DNA from: Rickettsiales bacterium
GTDB taxonomy: Bacteria > Pseudomonadota > Alphaproteobacteria > Rickettsiales > Anaplasmataceae
Assembly: GCA_031284675.1 (NCBI GenBank)
Contig: JAITXQ010000001.1
Coordinates: forward strand, 1-17,014
Direction: 5' to 3'
Length of the DNA stretch: 17,014 bases
Of this stretch, positions 8,088 through 15,393 are shown in pieces. The position numbers and the translations under genes are program-made. The notes below the pieces were generated by a model. It was given only the letters and a program-made list of their open reading frames with translations, was not told where the DNA came from and did no database searches. Numbering within the stretch: position 1 is the stretch's first letter; each line of letters begins with the position of its first letter.

Positions 8088-8615
8088 CTACTTTGGCAAA
8101 GCAACCGGACTATCGCTCATTGAACGCAAATAACTGACTAAGTTTGCAACTTCTTGCGGATTGGAAATACCTGCGAACGCCATACGTGTACCTTTTATAT
8201 GGGCTTTTGGGTTCTTTAAAAAGGCAAATAGTTCCTCATATCCCCATTTTCCACCTCTTTCAAGCACTGCTTTTGAGTAATTAAATGAGCTGCCAAGATG
8301 AGCTTTTTTGTTTCCAACTACGTTCCATAAGTTTGGTCCTACTTTATTGGCTCCACCTTTTTCAAAACTATGGCAGGCTATACATTTTTTTGCTGCTGAC
8401 TTACCTTTGTCAAAATTAGCATTTTGCATGAGCGTTCCAATATCCAGCGCCACTTGCTCGATTTTTTGCTGAGATTCATTGCTGCCAGCAGCTACTATCG
8501 TTTGGTGTTCAATCTTATATTTCTCTGGACTGTACAGCATATCAACTACGTTACTGACTATCATAATGATTAGCCCAGAAAGTAAAATCGATGCTGCAAT
8601 CTTATTAAGCTCCAT
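8088..8615 (-). CDS. cycM: Membrane-anchored c-type cytochrome
   Basis: This 175-aa class I cytochrome c shuttles electrons, probably from the bc1 complex to the terminal oxidase, on the periplasmic face of the inner membrane. An N-terminal membrane segment (about residues 7-25) has no obvious cleavage site and acts as an anchor. A linker then leads to the haem domain, with the covalent haem motif CIACH (residues 78-82), GPNLWNVVG (93-101) and the axial methionine in GTRMAF (M145). This arrangement matches the alphaproteobacterial CycM type, and the symbol is given on that basis. It is followed after one base by the decayed hydrolase and was probably once co-transcribed with it. The region upstream to 8748 holds no clear promoter. 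Confidence 0.88.
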   Translation of the reverse strand: MELNKIAASILLSGLIIMIVSNVVDMLYSPEKYKIEHQTIVAAGSNESQQKIEQVALDIGTLMQNANFDKGKSAAKKCIACHSFEKGGANKVGPNLWNVVGNKKAHLGSSFNYSKAVLERGGKWGYEELFAFLKNPKAHIKGTRMAFAGISNPQEVANLVSYLRSMSDSPVALPK

Positions 8616-8684
8616 AGTTAATTTTTATCAATTAATATTGCTTAAATTATGCAAATATTTTCGTAAACAGCAAATAATTATCTT

Positions 8685-8735
8685 GAGGCTTACCAAAGAT
8701 AAAAATCTCTACCACTTAAAATAATAGTAAGCCTC
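8685..8735. repeat. Inverted repeat, 9-bp arms with a 33-base loop
   Basis: GAGGCTTAC at 8685-8693 is the perfect reverse complement of GTAAGCCTC at 8727-8735. The pair lies in the gap between the cytochrome c gene and the decayed hydrophobic-protein gene upstream of it, both on the minus strand. It could be a weak transcription terminator for the latter, but the loop is long and no clean U-run follows on the minus strand. It may be chance in AT-rich DNA. Confidence 0.3.
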
Positions 8736-8748
8736 TTTCCCGTTCTGC

Positions 8749-9304
8749 TTAAGCAGTCCATAATCCAAGTACACAATCATTTGACATAACACATTCATGT
8801 ATACTTCCTGCAAACATTGACGCAACAGTTATCCCTGTAACTATTCCTGTAGTAGTGCAATAGCTCCTATTCCTGCACCTACTGCTATTGCCCACCAAGT
8901 TGCAAATACACCAGGAAGAACAGCATTTGCGGTTGCAGCAAGACTCACTCCAGCTGCTACACTTGCAATTGCTGCAAAAAGAAAAGGTGGCGTTAGTGCT
9001 GCTATTATACGTTTCTCTACAATACCTTCTTTCCTTTTTTCTTCGTTAATCTTATTGCGATAGTAACGGCGCAACCCTATAGCTACGAGCGCTAGCAAAG
9101 CTGGAAATGCAGCACCAACTACTCCACCTATAAAAAGGTGACAGAGCTGTGAAACTAAGCCCTAACCCTGCAAGAGTTTCTATTACAACACCCACTCCTA
9201 CAACACCTCCTACAACTATTCTTGCGACAGACTGAAATTCGTAAGACTCATCTATTTTTTTATTTATTAAGAGACCAACTATAATCATATTTTCTGCCAC
9301 TCAT
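8749..9304 (-). pseudogene. Frameshifted hydrophobic protein gene
   Basis: I do not recognise the family. Three reading frames joined end to end give one sensible product. An ATG at 9304, preceded by GGAGG, opens MSGRKYDYSWSLNK. A 4-base AAAT duplication (around 9255-9269) then shifts to the frame of KIDESYEFQSVARIVVGG. An extra base in a run of five (plus-strand A at 9132-9136) shifts to FIGGVVGAAFPALLALV, a basic segment (RRYYRNKINEEKRKEG) and more Gly/Ala-rich membrane segments. Near 8849-8862 a one-base loss shifts to TTGIVTGITVASMFAGS and a stop at 8749. Undoing all three gives exactly 183 codons plus stop. A GTG at 9300 could also start the second frame. The product would have been a small multi-pass membrane protein. 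Confidence 0.65.
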
Positions 9305-9358
9305 ATAACCTCCATAATACTTCATTAAAAAATGTATATTAGCACTTTTATTTTAAAT

Positions 9359-9386
9359 TTGCAAATTGGATATATTAATATATAAC
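9359..9386 (+). promoter_or_regulatory. Putative recJ promoter
   Basis: TTGCAA (9359-9364) and TATAAC (9381-9386) are separated by 16 bases, matching sigma-70 consensus at 4 and 5 of 6 positions. A start near 9393 would leave a leader of about 70 bases before the recJ ATG. The spacer 9305-9462 between the divergent genes holds no other feature that I can support. Confidence 0.35.
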
Positions 9387-9462
9387 GCTCCAAAGAAATT
9401 GGTGAATACAATTATAGAACAAGCTTGAAAGTTCTGGTAAAGTAGTTTTATTTACAAAAAAT

Positions 9463-11202
9463 ATGCTACTTGATATTGAAAGGCGCAGCATAACAAATGC
9501 ATCGTGGAAGTTGCAAGAAGCAAATCAAAGGGAAATCTTAACCCTTACTCAGAGATTTGAGTTACCAGAAATATTAGCAAGAACATTAGTTACTCGTGGT
9601 GTTAACATAGAAAATGCGGGAGACTTCTTATATCCACTAATCAGGTCATTATTACCAGATCCCTTTCATCTTCTTGATATGGATAAAGCTGTTTTCCGCA
9701 TAATACAGGCGATAAATAATAATGAAAACATAGCAATATTCGGTGACTATGATGTTGATGGTGCAACGTCATCAGCATTGATTAACAGGTACCTCAGAGC
9801 GATTGGTATACATTCTATAATCTACATTCCAGATCGTGTTGATGAGGGTTATGGATTAAACGCAGGTGCTTTATTACAACTTAAAAAAAACGGGATCGAT
9901 TTATGTATTTCCGTTGATTGTGGTACGCTTGCATATCAACCGATAGAAGATGCAAAGAACTTTGGTCTTGATATTATAGTTATTGACCATCACCTTGGTA
10001 CAGAAAAACTACCAAGCGCTGTGGCAATTGTGAATCCAAATCGCCTTGATGAGAGCTCTCCTTATAATAACCTTGCAGCAGTTGGAGTGTCATTTCTGCT
10101 GATTGTTGCTCTTAATAAAAGCCTACGTGAGCAAGGATTTTTTATTAATAAAAAAGAGCCAGATTTATTTGATCTATTGGATCTTGTTGCCCTTGGAACT
10201 GTTTGCGATGTTATGCAAATTACCGGCCTAAATAGGGCATTTGTTTTACAAGGATTAAAGATTATGTCAGCAAGAAAAAATATTGGCTTGCGCATTTTAT
10301 TTGATGCCTTAGGAATTCTTGAAAAACCAAGTGTTTCTCGATTAGGGTTTAGTATTGGGCCATGCATAAATGCTGGAGGAAGAATCGGAGAAGCATCGCT
10401 TGGTGCAAGGTTGCTTTCTACAGATGACGAAGGAGAGGCGCATTTCATCGCACTGAAATTAATAGATTTGAATAATGCAAGAAAAGTGTTAGAAAATGAG
10501 GCTATTTTGGAAGCTACAACACAAGCAGAAAAGTCTGCCCAATTAGGTGTAAATTTTATAATGGTAATCGGCAACTGGCACCAGGGAATAATTGGTATTA
10601 TTGCATCAAGACTAAAGGAGCAATTTCACTTACCAACAATAGTAATATCTTTAAATAATGGAATAGGAAAAGCAAGCTGTAGATCAATTTTGGGAGTTGA
10701 CATTGGTGCTGCAGTCCTTTCCGCAAAGTTTATAAATTTAATTATTGAAGGTGGCGGTCATAATATGGCGGCAGGGTTTTCGATTGCAGAAGACAAAATA
10801 AATGACTTACATGATTTTTTTACTGAAAGGTTTTCAAATTCTATAAACGAAAAAACTTTAAAAGCCGATGGTATAGTAACTGCTAAAGCAATAAACTTGT
10901 CTTTATGGAATCAATTGCAACGCTTGGAACCGTTTGGAGCTGGTAATCCTGAGCCAAGATTTATTATCCAAGGAGCAAAAATAAGAAAGCCTGAAGTTAT
11001 AGGAACTGATCATATCAAATGTTTTATTGCTGATAATAATGTTATGGTAAGAGCTATTGCATTTCGTTCTACAAATACTAAGCTTGGCTCTGCTATCATG
11101 CAGGGTAACGTTAAAGCCATTTTAGGTAAAATCTCTATGAATTATTGGAATGGAAATGAATTTATACAATTTTTAATAGAAGATGTAATGACTATTAGCT
11201 GA
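9463..11202 (+). CDS. recJ: Single-stranded-DNA-specific exonuclease RecJ
   Basis: RecJ degrades single-stranded DNA 5' to 3' in recombinational repair and mismatch repair. The 579-aa length is that of E. coli RecJ (577). The DHH-family metal motifs are present in order: GDYDVDG (residues 94-100), VDCGT (151-155), IDHHLG (174-179) and GTVCDVMQ (245-252). These are followed by the DHHA1 domain with WHQGIIGIIASRLKE (372-386) and GGGHNMAAGFS (430-440), and a C-terminal OB-like region with ERFEPFGAGNPEP-type spacing (here LEPFGAGNPEPRF). All the metal-binding Asp and His residues are retained, so it should be active. It stands alone, divergent from the decayed gene to its left and convergent with nuoD, 18 bp away. 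Confidence 0.96.
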   Translation: MLLDIERRSITNASWKLQEANQREILTLTQRFELPEILARTLVTRGVNIENAGDFLYPLIRSLLPDPFHLLDMDKAVFRIIQAINNNENIAIFGDYDVDGATSSALINRYLRAIGIHSIIYIPDRVDEGYGLNAGALLQLKKNGIDLCISVDCGTLAYQPIEDAKNFGLDIIVIDHHLGTEKLPSAVAIVNPNRLDESSPYNNLAAVGVSFLLIVALNKSLREQGFFINKKEPDLFDLLDLVALGTVCDVMQITGLNRAFVLQGLKIMSARKNIGLRILFDALGILEKPSVSRLGFSIGPCINAGGRIGEASLGARLLSTDDEGEAHFIALKLIDLNNARKVLENEAILEATTQAEKSAQLGVNFIMVIGNWHQGIIGIIASRLKEQFHLPTIVISLNNGIGKASCRSILGVDIGAAVLSAKFINLIIEGGGHNMAAGFSIAEDKINDLHDFFTERFSNSINEKTLKADGIVTAKAINLSLWNQLQRLEPFGAGNPEPRFIIQGAKIRKPEVIGTDHIKCFIADNNVMVRAIAFRSTNTKLGSAIMQGNVKAILGKISMNYWNGNEFIQFLIEDVMTIS

Positions 11203-11220
11203 GTTATTATTTTGCAATAA

Positions 11221-12393
11221 TTACCTATCAATTTCGCCAAAAACTATATCGAGTGAGCCAATAATTGCTGCAACGTCAGCAAGCATGTGACCCTTTGCCA
11301 TAAAATCTAAGGCTTGTAAATGTGCAAAGCCAGGCGCTCTTATTCGGCATCTGTAGGGTCTGTTGGTGCCATCTGAAACTATATATACTCCAAACTCACC
11401 TTTTGGTGCCTCAACAGCAGCATAAACCTCACCTTTTGGTACATGATATCCTTCTGAGTAAAGTTTAAAATGGTGAATGAGAGCTTCCATGGATATCTTC
11501 ATTTCTTCCCTTGGTGGTGGAGAAATTTTTCTGTCTTCAGTTTTTATTGGGCCTTCAGGAAGTTTCTCTATACATTGCTTTACCAAATTAATAGATTGCC
11601 TAATCTCCGCCATTCTAACTAAATAACGGTCATAACAATCGCCATTTTGGCCAATAGGTATATCAAAATCTAGTTGATCATATATCTCATATGGCTGGCT
11701 TTTTCGTAAATCCCAAGCAAGTCCAGCAGCGCGCAACATTGGTCCGCTAAAGCCCCAATCAAGTGCTTGCGCTACTGATATTTCACTGATTCCCACAGTG
11801 CGTTGCTTCCATATTCTGTTCTCTGTTAAAAGCTCATTAACATCATCTATATATTTCGGAAATTGCTCTATAAACTTTGCAACATCCTCAATCAAACCTT
11901 CTGGAACATCTGCTGCAATTCCACCTGGTCTGATGTAAGCTGCGTGAAACCTTGCACCTGAAGCTCTTTCATAAAATTCCAGTATTTTTTCTCTTTCTTC
12001 AAAGAGCCATAAAAGAGGAGTCATTGCACCAACATCAAGTGCTTGAGAAGAGACATTCAGTAAATGATTTAGTATTCTCGTCAGTTCACAAAACAAAACA
12101 CGCAAATACTTTGCCCTAATTGGAATTTTGCATTGCAGTAACTTTTCAACGCATAACGAATACGCATGCTCTTGTGACATTGGTGATACATAATCAAGGC
12201 GATCGAAATAAGGTAAAGCTTGAAGATACGTTTTATGTTCTATTAATTTTTCAGTGCCACGGTGCAAAAGCCCAATGTGAGGATCAGCCCTTTCGATCAC
12301 TTCACCATCCATCTCTAAAACAAGACGCAACACCCCATGTGCAGCTGGATGCTGAGGTCCAAAATTTAACATCATTGTCTTTAGGTCAGGCAT
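11221..12393 (-). CDS. nuoD: NADH-quinone oxidoreductase subunit D
   Basis: NuoD is the 49-kDa-type subunit of respiratory complex I and forms the quinone-binding pocket where the peripheral arm meets the membrane. The 390-aa protein is complete. It has GPQHPAAHG (residues 12-20), [13 protein letters not shown] (38-50) and [15 protein letters not shown] (62-76). H19 and Y68 are 49 residues apart, the same distance as the quinone-ligand pair His38/Tyr87 in Thermus Nqo4, so the site looks intact. The C-terminus DIVFGEIDR is the usual NuoD ending. No other nuo gene is in the window; nuoD follows dapA by 43 bp on the same strand and is probably the last gene of the ssb-dapA-nuoD unit. In many bacteria nuoD directly follows nuoC, so the gene has been separated from its partners. 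Confidence 0.97.
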   Translation of the reverse strand: MPDLKTMMLNFGPQHPAAHGVLRLVLEMDGEVIERADPHIGLLHRGTEKLIEHKTYLQALPYFDRLDYVSPMSQEHAYSLCVEKLLQCKIPIRAKYLRVLFCELTRILNHLLNVSSQALDVGAMTPLLWLFEEREKILEFYERASGARFHAAYIRPGGIAADVPEGLIEDVAKFIEQFPKYIDDVNELLTENRIWKQRTVGISEISVAQALDWGFSGPMLRAAGLAWDLRKSQPYEIYDQLDFDIPIGQNGDCYDRYLVRMAEIRQSINLVKQCIEKLPEGPIKTEDRKISPPPREEMKISMEALIHHFKLYSEGYHVPKGEVYAAVEAPKGEFGVYIVSDGTNRPYRCRIRAPGFAHLQALDFMAKGHMLADVAAIIGSLDIVFGEIDR

Positions 12394-12436
12394 GTCTGGT
12401 AGTTTGAGATATTAAAATTGTATAGACTCAAGTACA

Positions 12437-13327
12437 TTAAAAGTCAATTAAAAACCCTAATTTCTTCCATCCAAGAATCATTTCATTCACTTGCCTTAAT
12501 ATTCCAAGAGAAGGTAAGTCTTTTGTACTGAGCGGTAGGCGGACAGTTTTGTGTTCTATAAGACCAATATCATGCAGGAGTGCCTTAGTAGGTATTGGGT
12601 TGCTGGCAATAAATAGAGCTTTGCAAGCTTGTTGCCAACTATCCGTCTGAGGGTTCTCGCCATTGAAACATTCCTTAACATACTCATGCACTACACGTGG
12701 CCAAACGTTGGCAGCAACAGAAACCAGACCAACCGCACCCTTAGCAGCCATATTAAGTATCATATCATCATCTCCACAAAATACCTCAATATTTGGTGCA
12801 ACTTCCTTATACTGAGCTAAAGTATCAACGCTTCCACTTGAATCTTTGATAGCCCAAAATTTTCCGTGGCTGGATAAGTTATGCACAGTTTCAGCATGAA
12901 GATTCACTCCTGCTCTTGATGGAATATTATAAAGCATAGCTGGCACATGTGCTTTTTTAAGCAAATTTTCAAACCATAAAGTCTGCCCCATGATTCCAGG
13001 CTTTGCATAAATGGGTGTTGTCATTAGATAGCCATGAATCGGCATATCTTTACAAAAGTCAAGCCATTCAAGAGTCTGATATAGATTCACTCCTGGCACA
13101 CCGATTATAATTTTCGTATTTAATTTTAGCTTACATACGAATTCAACTAATGTGCGTTTTTCAGAATCAGTAAGCGATAGGCTTTCACCGGTGCTACCTA
13201 GCAACACTACACCATTTTCAGCTTCAGCTTGTATTGTAAGTAAACGCTGCAAACTGCTATAATCTATGCTATTCCCATTGTAATTAAAGGGAGTAACACA
13301 AGCAGTCCATAAAAATGTAGATTTCAA
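12437..13327 (-). CDS. dapA: 4-hydroxy-tetrahydrodipicolinate synthase
   Basis: DapA condenses pyruvate with aspartate semialdehyde, the first step of the diaminopimelate/lysine branch. At 296 aa it has full family length. The key residues fall at the same numbers as in E. coli: GSTGES (44-49), Y107 (TTPIYAKP), Y133 and R138 (YNIPSRAG), and the Schiff-base lysine K161 (WAIKDSSGS). The start is a TTG, because tandem TAA codons (the ssb stop and the next codon, same frame) block any upstream start; the N-terminus FLWTACVTPF fits the family. It lies 9 bp after ssb, so it is cotranscribed with ssb and probably translated by reinitiation. In Wolbachia the product is expected to feed meso-diaminopimelate into lipid II, matching murJ in this window. 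Confidence 0.95.
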   Translation of the reverse strand: MKSTFLWTACVTPFNYNGNSIDYSSLQRLLTIQAEAENGVVLLGSTGESLSLTDSEKRTLVEFVCKLKLNTKIIIGVPGVNLYQTLEWLDFCKDMPIHGYLMTTPIYAKPGIMGQTLWFENLLKKAHVPAMLYNIPSRAGVNLHAETVHNLSSHGKFWAIKDSSGSVDTLAQYKEVAPNIEVFCGDDDMILNMAAKGAVGLVSVAANVWPRVVHEYVKECFNGENPQTDSWQQACKALFIASNPIPTKALLHDIGLIEHKTVRLPLSTKDLPSLGILRQVNEMILGWKKLGFLIDF

Positions 13328-13336
13328 TTGAAGTTA

Positions 13337-13810
13337 TTAAAATGGTATTTCATCGTCGATTAGTTCATCTTTTATATCATTGTCAAAGCTTTCATGCTTA
13401 TTTTTTTGTTCTGTTTCATTTTGTTTATATTCACTTGGCTTGTAATCGGAATTTGGCCGCGAATCTAAGAGAGTAAGAGCGCTATTAAAATTATATAGAA
13501 CCACCTCTGTTGTGTATCTTTCACTACCGTTTTGGTCAGTCCATTTTCTAGTTCTCAAAGAACCTTCAACATAAACTTTACTGCCTTTACGTGCAAAATC
13601 TTTGACGATTTTTACTAATCCTTCACTAAAAATTACGATATTATGCCACTCTGTCTTTTCAGAGCGCGTACCGGAAAGTTTGTCAGTCCAACTTTCAGAC
13701 GTGGCTATTGAAAAACTTGCCATCTCTTTTCCATTTTGTGTAGTCCTAATTTCAGGATCTTTTCCTAAATTACCAACTAGTATGACTTTGTTTATGGTAC
13801 TACTAGACAT
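13337..13810 (-). CDS. ssb: Single-stranded DNA-binding protein
   Basis: SSB coats single-stranded DNA in replication, recombination and repair. The 157-aa protein has the OB fold over about residues 1-110 ([50 protein letters not shown]). A polar, low-complexity linker follows, and then the acidic tail ending DDEIPF (152-157), the docking tip for partners such as RecJ, which is also in this window. It is the first gene of a minus-strand unit with dapA and nuoD. It has the best promoter in the window, 26 bp or more upstream, which fits an abundant protein. An AGAG 8 bases before the ATG is a modest ribosome-binding site. Confidence 0.97.
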   Translation of the reverse strand: MSSSTINKVILVGNLGKDPEIRTTQNGKEMASFSIATSESWTDKLSGTRSEKTEWHNIVIFSEGLVKIVKDFARKGSKVYVEGSLRTRKWTDQNGSERYTTEVVLYNFNSALTLLDSRPNSDYKPSEYKQNETEQKNKHESFDNDIKDELIDDEIPF

Positions 13811-13835
13811 AATTATGCTCTAAATCAATCCTTTT

Positions 13836-13864
13836 ATTATCTTATGTGAAAATACTCTTGTCAA
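13836..13864 (-). promoter_or_regulatory. Promoter of ssb-dapA-nuoD
   Basis: On the minus strand a perfect -35 TTGACA (13864-13859) is followed by exactly 17 bases and GATAAT (13841-13836), which is 5 of 6 to the -10 consensus. Transcription would begin near 13829, about 19 bases before the ssb ATG. This is the only near-consensus sigma-70 promoter I found in the window. Confidence 0.65.
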
Positions 13865-13877
13865 ATTTAATTAAAAG

Positions 13878-13951
13878 TGCGCTTGGGGGGATTCGAACCC
13901 ACGGCCTTTGCCTCCGGAGGGCAACGCTCTATCCAGCTAAGCTACAAGCGC
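13878..13951 (-). tRNA. tRNA-Arg (anticodon CCG)
   Basis: On the minus strand the acceptor strands GCGCTTG and CAAGCGC pair perfectly, with A as discriminator base at 13878. The D arm is GCTT...GAGC. The anticodon stem TTGCC/GGCAA closes the loop CTCCGGA, giving anticodon CCG for the codon CGG. The T loop is TTCGAAT. The T stem GTGGG/CCCCC carries one U-C mismatch at its second pair. No CCA is encoded at the 3' end. The tRNA begins 12 bases after the stop of the 271-aa gene on the same strand, so it may be processed from that operon's transcript. Confidence 0.94.
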
Positions 13952-13963
13952 ATATATATTAAG

Positions 13964-14779
13964 TTATTTAATAGATAAGCTATCCAAGTCAAATTTTTGT
14001 TTTGGATAAAGCGTAAACATAATACTCCCATGTCCAAAATATATATTTTGAGAATCATTCGCTTGTTTTTTTATTGCTTTTTGATCTACGGTCCATATAA
14101 AAGTTACATAATTTTCAGTTACTGAATGCACTTTTAAATCCTGAGTGTTTATAAACAGCTTTCCATTTACCCATATTTTCCATATATCGGGAGAAAGGTA
14201 TAAAATTGAGTCTAAGCTCACTACCTTACAATTAAGATCATCTAGTATCTCCTCTTTTATAGCTCTTGAAGACCGCAAATTAAACTGTTCCATTTCACTG
14301 ACCATTCTATTAATTGGTTCTTCATCAAAAAAAATGCTTTTTATGTCGTTGTGTTGTGATAAAACGTCAAAGTCATTCTCCACTGCTTCCTTTATTATAT
14401 CGTCCCGGTCTGTATGGCTTGGTTTTTGATTGTTGATAAAGAAACATTCTTTTGCACGCAAGTTTGCTATATCAATAAAATTATTGATTTCTTGATTGCC
14501 AACTTTAAGAACACTCTCAAAATATTTTTTCTCCGTAATCATTCCATACTTAGAATGATGACAAACCATTTCATCATTACCTTGTTTTTCTATATATACA
14601 CATAAATCTTCACTATTTAGCCCTAATATTTTATGCTCAACAAAACTCTCATTATTAATGAGCTGTGTGCAAGAGTACTTCTTACAAATTCCCATATTCT
14701 CTACAATATCTTCACAACTGCAATATGCATTAACATTGAAAAATAATAGCGTAAAAATAAAAAGCAGCTTTGTCTTCAT
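13964..14779 (-). CDS. Cysteine-rich periplasmic protein, PilP/GspC-like candidate
   Basis: This 271-aa protein has a signal peptide (residues 1-18, ending VNA, with likely cleavage before YC), so it is exported. Eight cysteines follow (20, 22, 32, 37, 60, 73, 112, 184), the first six within about 55 residues, suggesting a disulfide-stabilised domain. The middle is acidic and helical. The C-terminal part has WKIWVNGKLF (200-209) followed by short beta strands (DLKVHSVTENYVTFIW). This W-x-V-N-G layout recalls the small beta domain of PilP/GspC/GspB/MshK-type proteins, which link the inner-membrane platform to the secretin. That link is an inference from layout and context, not a firm match. 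It is the last of three genes, beginning 1 bp after the 202-aa gene. Confidence 0.6.
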   Translation of the reverse strand: MKTKLLFIFTLLFFNVNAYCSCEDIVENMGICKKYSCTQLINNESFVEHKILGLNSEDLCVYIEKQGNDEMVCHHSKYGMITEKKYFESVLKVGNQEINNFIDIANLRAKECFFINNQKPSHTDRDDIIKEAVENDFDVLSQHNDIKSIFFDEEPINRMVSEMEQFNLRSSRAIKEEILDDLNCKVVSLDSILYLSPDIWKIWVNGKLFINTQDLKVHSVTENYVTFIWTVDQKAIKKQANDSQNIYFGHGSIMFTLYPKQKFDLDSLSIK

Positions 14780-14780
14780 T

Positions 14781-15389
14781 TTATCTGCTTAATAAAGTAT
14801 ACCAGTCAAAAACCATATTAGCCCTTACTATCTCTACCATGTTACCGTTTAAAATTTGATCTACAGTTATAGTATCAATGTTTTTTGCCTTATTTAAAAC
14901 AAGAGATTTAATCATAACATAACCAGGTAGCCTTGGAATAGACTGCAAAAATAAAAAAATATGTTTATCGCTGATTGAGCTTAAATTTAGAGTCACTTCG
15001 CTTTTTATTACTTTTGTCTGCTCACTTTTGTAAGGAATATCAATTTCTTCAGGTATAGAAATCGATATTTCAGGCTCTAATATGAAATATTTTTTATACA
15101 ATCTACTAAGCTCAAAATTTAAATTTGCAATGTATCTGCTGCTGTGTAAATTTGAAAAAGAAATTTTTTTCCATAAATCTAAGTTTTTATTTAGAACAAC
15201 TTCCTTTTTTTGAACCTCAGCAATCTGTAAATTAATGGAACGTATTTTATCAATTGCAATTTGGTTTTTATTATAGACCTTGTTGCTATAAATAACAACA
15301 TATGTTAATAACCCTATTAATCCAACAGATAATAACAAATATAATATAAATTGAATTGCAACTCTTCTTTTTAACTGAAAAATGGTCAT
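14781..15389 (-). CDS. PilO/GspM-like inner-membrane protein
   Basis: This 202-aa product has a short basic cytoplasmic start (QLKRRVA) and one membrane segment (about residues 12-32). A predicted coiled coil follows (35-70, NKNQIAIDKIRSINLQIAEV, then QKKEVVLNKNLDLWKK), and then a periplasmic domain with alternating strands and helices. Residues 128-167 (VTLNLSSISDKHIFLFLQSI, then PRLPGYVMIKSLVLNKAKN) recall the ferredoxin-like core of PilO/GspM/MshJ, in which a helix with a 'LF.FLxxI.xLPG.v.v..l.l' pattern follows the first strand. Architecture, size and position between the GspL-like and PilP-like genes all agree. Sequence similarity cannot be scored here. It starts 4 bp after the 479-aa gene. 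Confidence 0.65.
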   Translation of the reverse strand: MTIFQLKRRVAIQFILYLLLSVGLIGLLTYVVIYSNKVYNKNQIAIDKIRSINLQIAEVQKKEVVLNKNLDLWKKISFSNLHSSRYIANLNFELSRLYKKYFILEPEISISIPEEIDIPYKSEQTKVIKSEVTLNLSSISDKHIFLFLQSIPRLPGYVMIKSLVLNKAKNIDTITVDQILNGNMVEIVRANMVFDWYTLLSR

Positions 15390-15393
15390 TAGT

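Noticed and set aside
8479..8724. An 81-codon plus-strand frame overlapping the cytochrome c start
   Set aside because: Half of it is the reverse strand of the cytochrome anchor and half is spacer. There is no ribosome-binding site and no family signal.
10062..10574. A 170-codon open frame opposite recJ
   Set aside because: It is antisense to the DHH core of recJ, with composition typical of a shadow frame. The same holds for 12120-12407 opposite nuoD and 4514-4891 opposite the AsmA gene.
11203..11220. Short AT hairpin (ATTATT...AATAAT) between recJ and nuoD as a bidirectional terminator
   Set aside because: The arms are only 6 AT pairs with no GC core, which is too weak to call.
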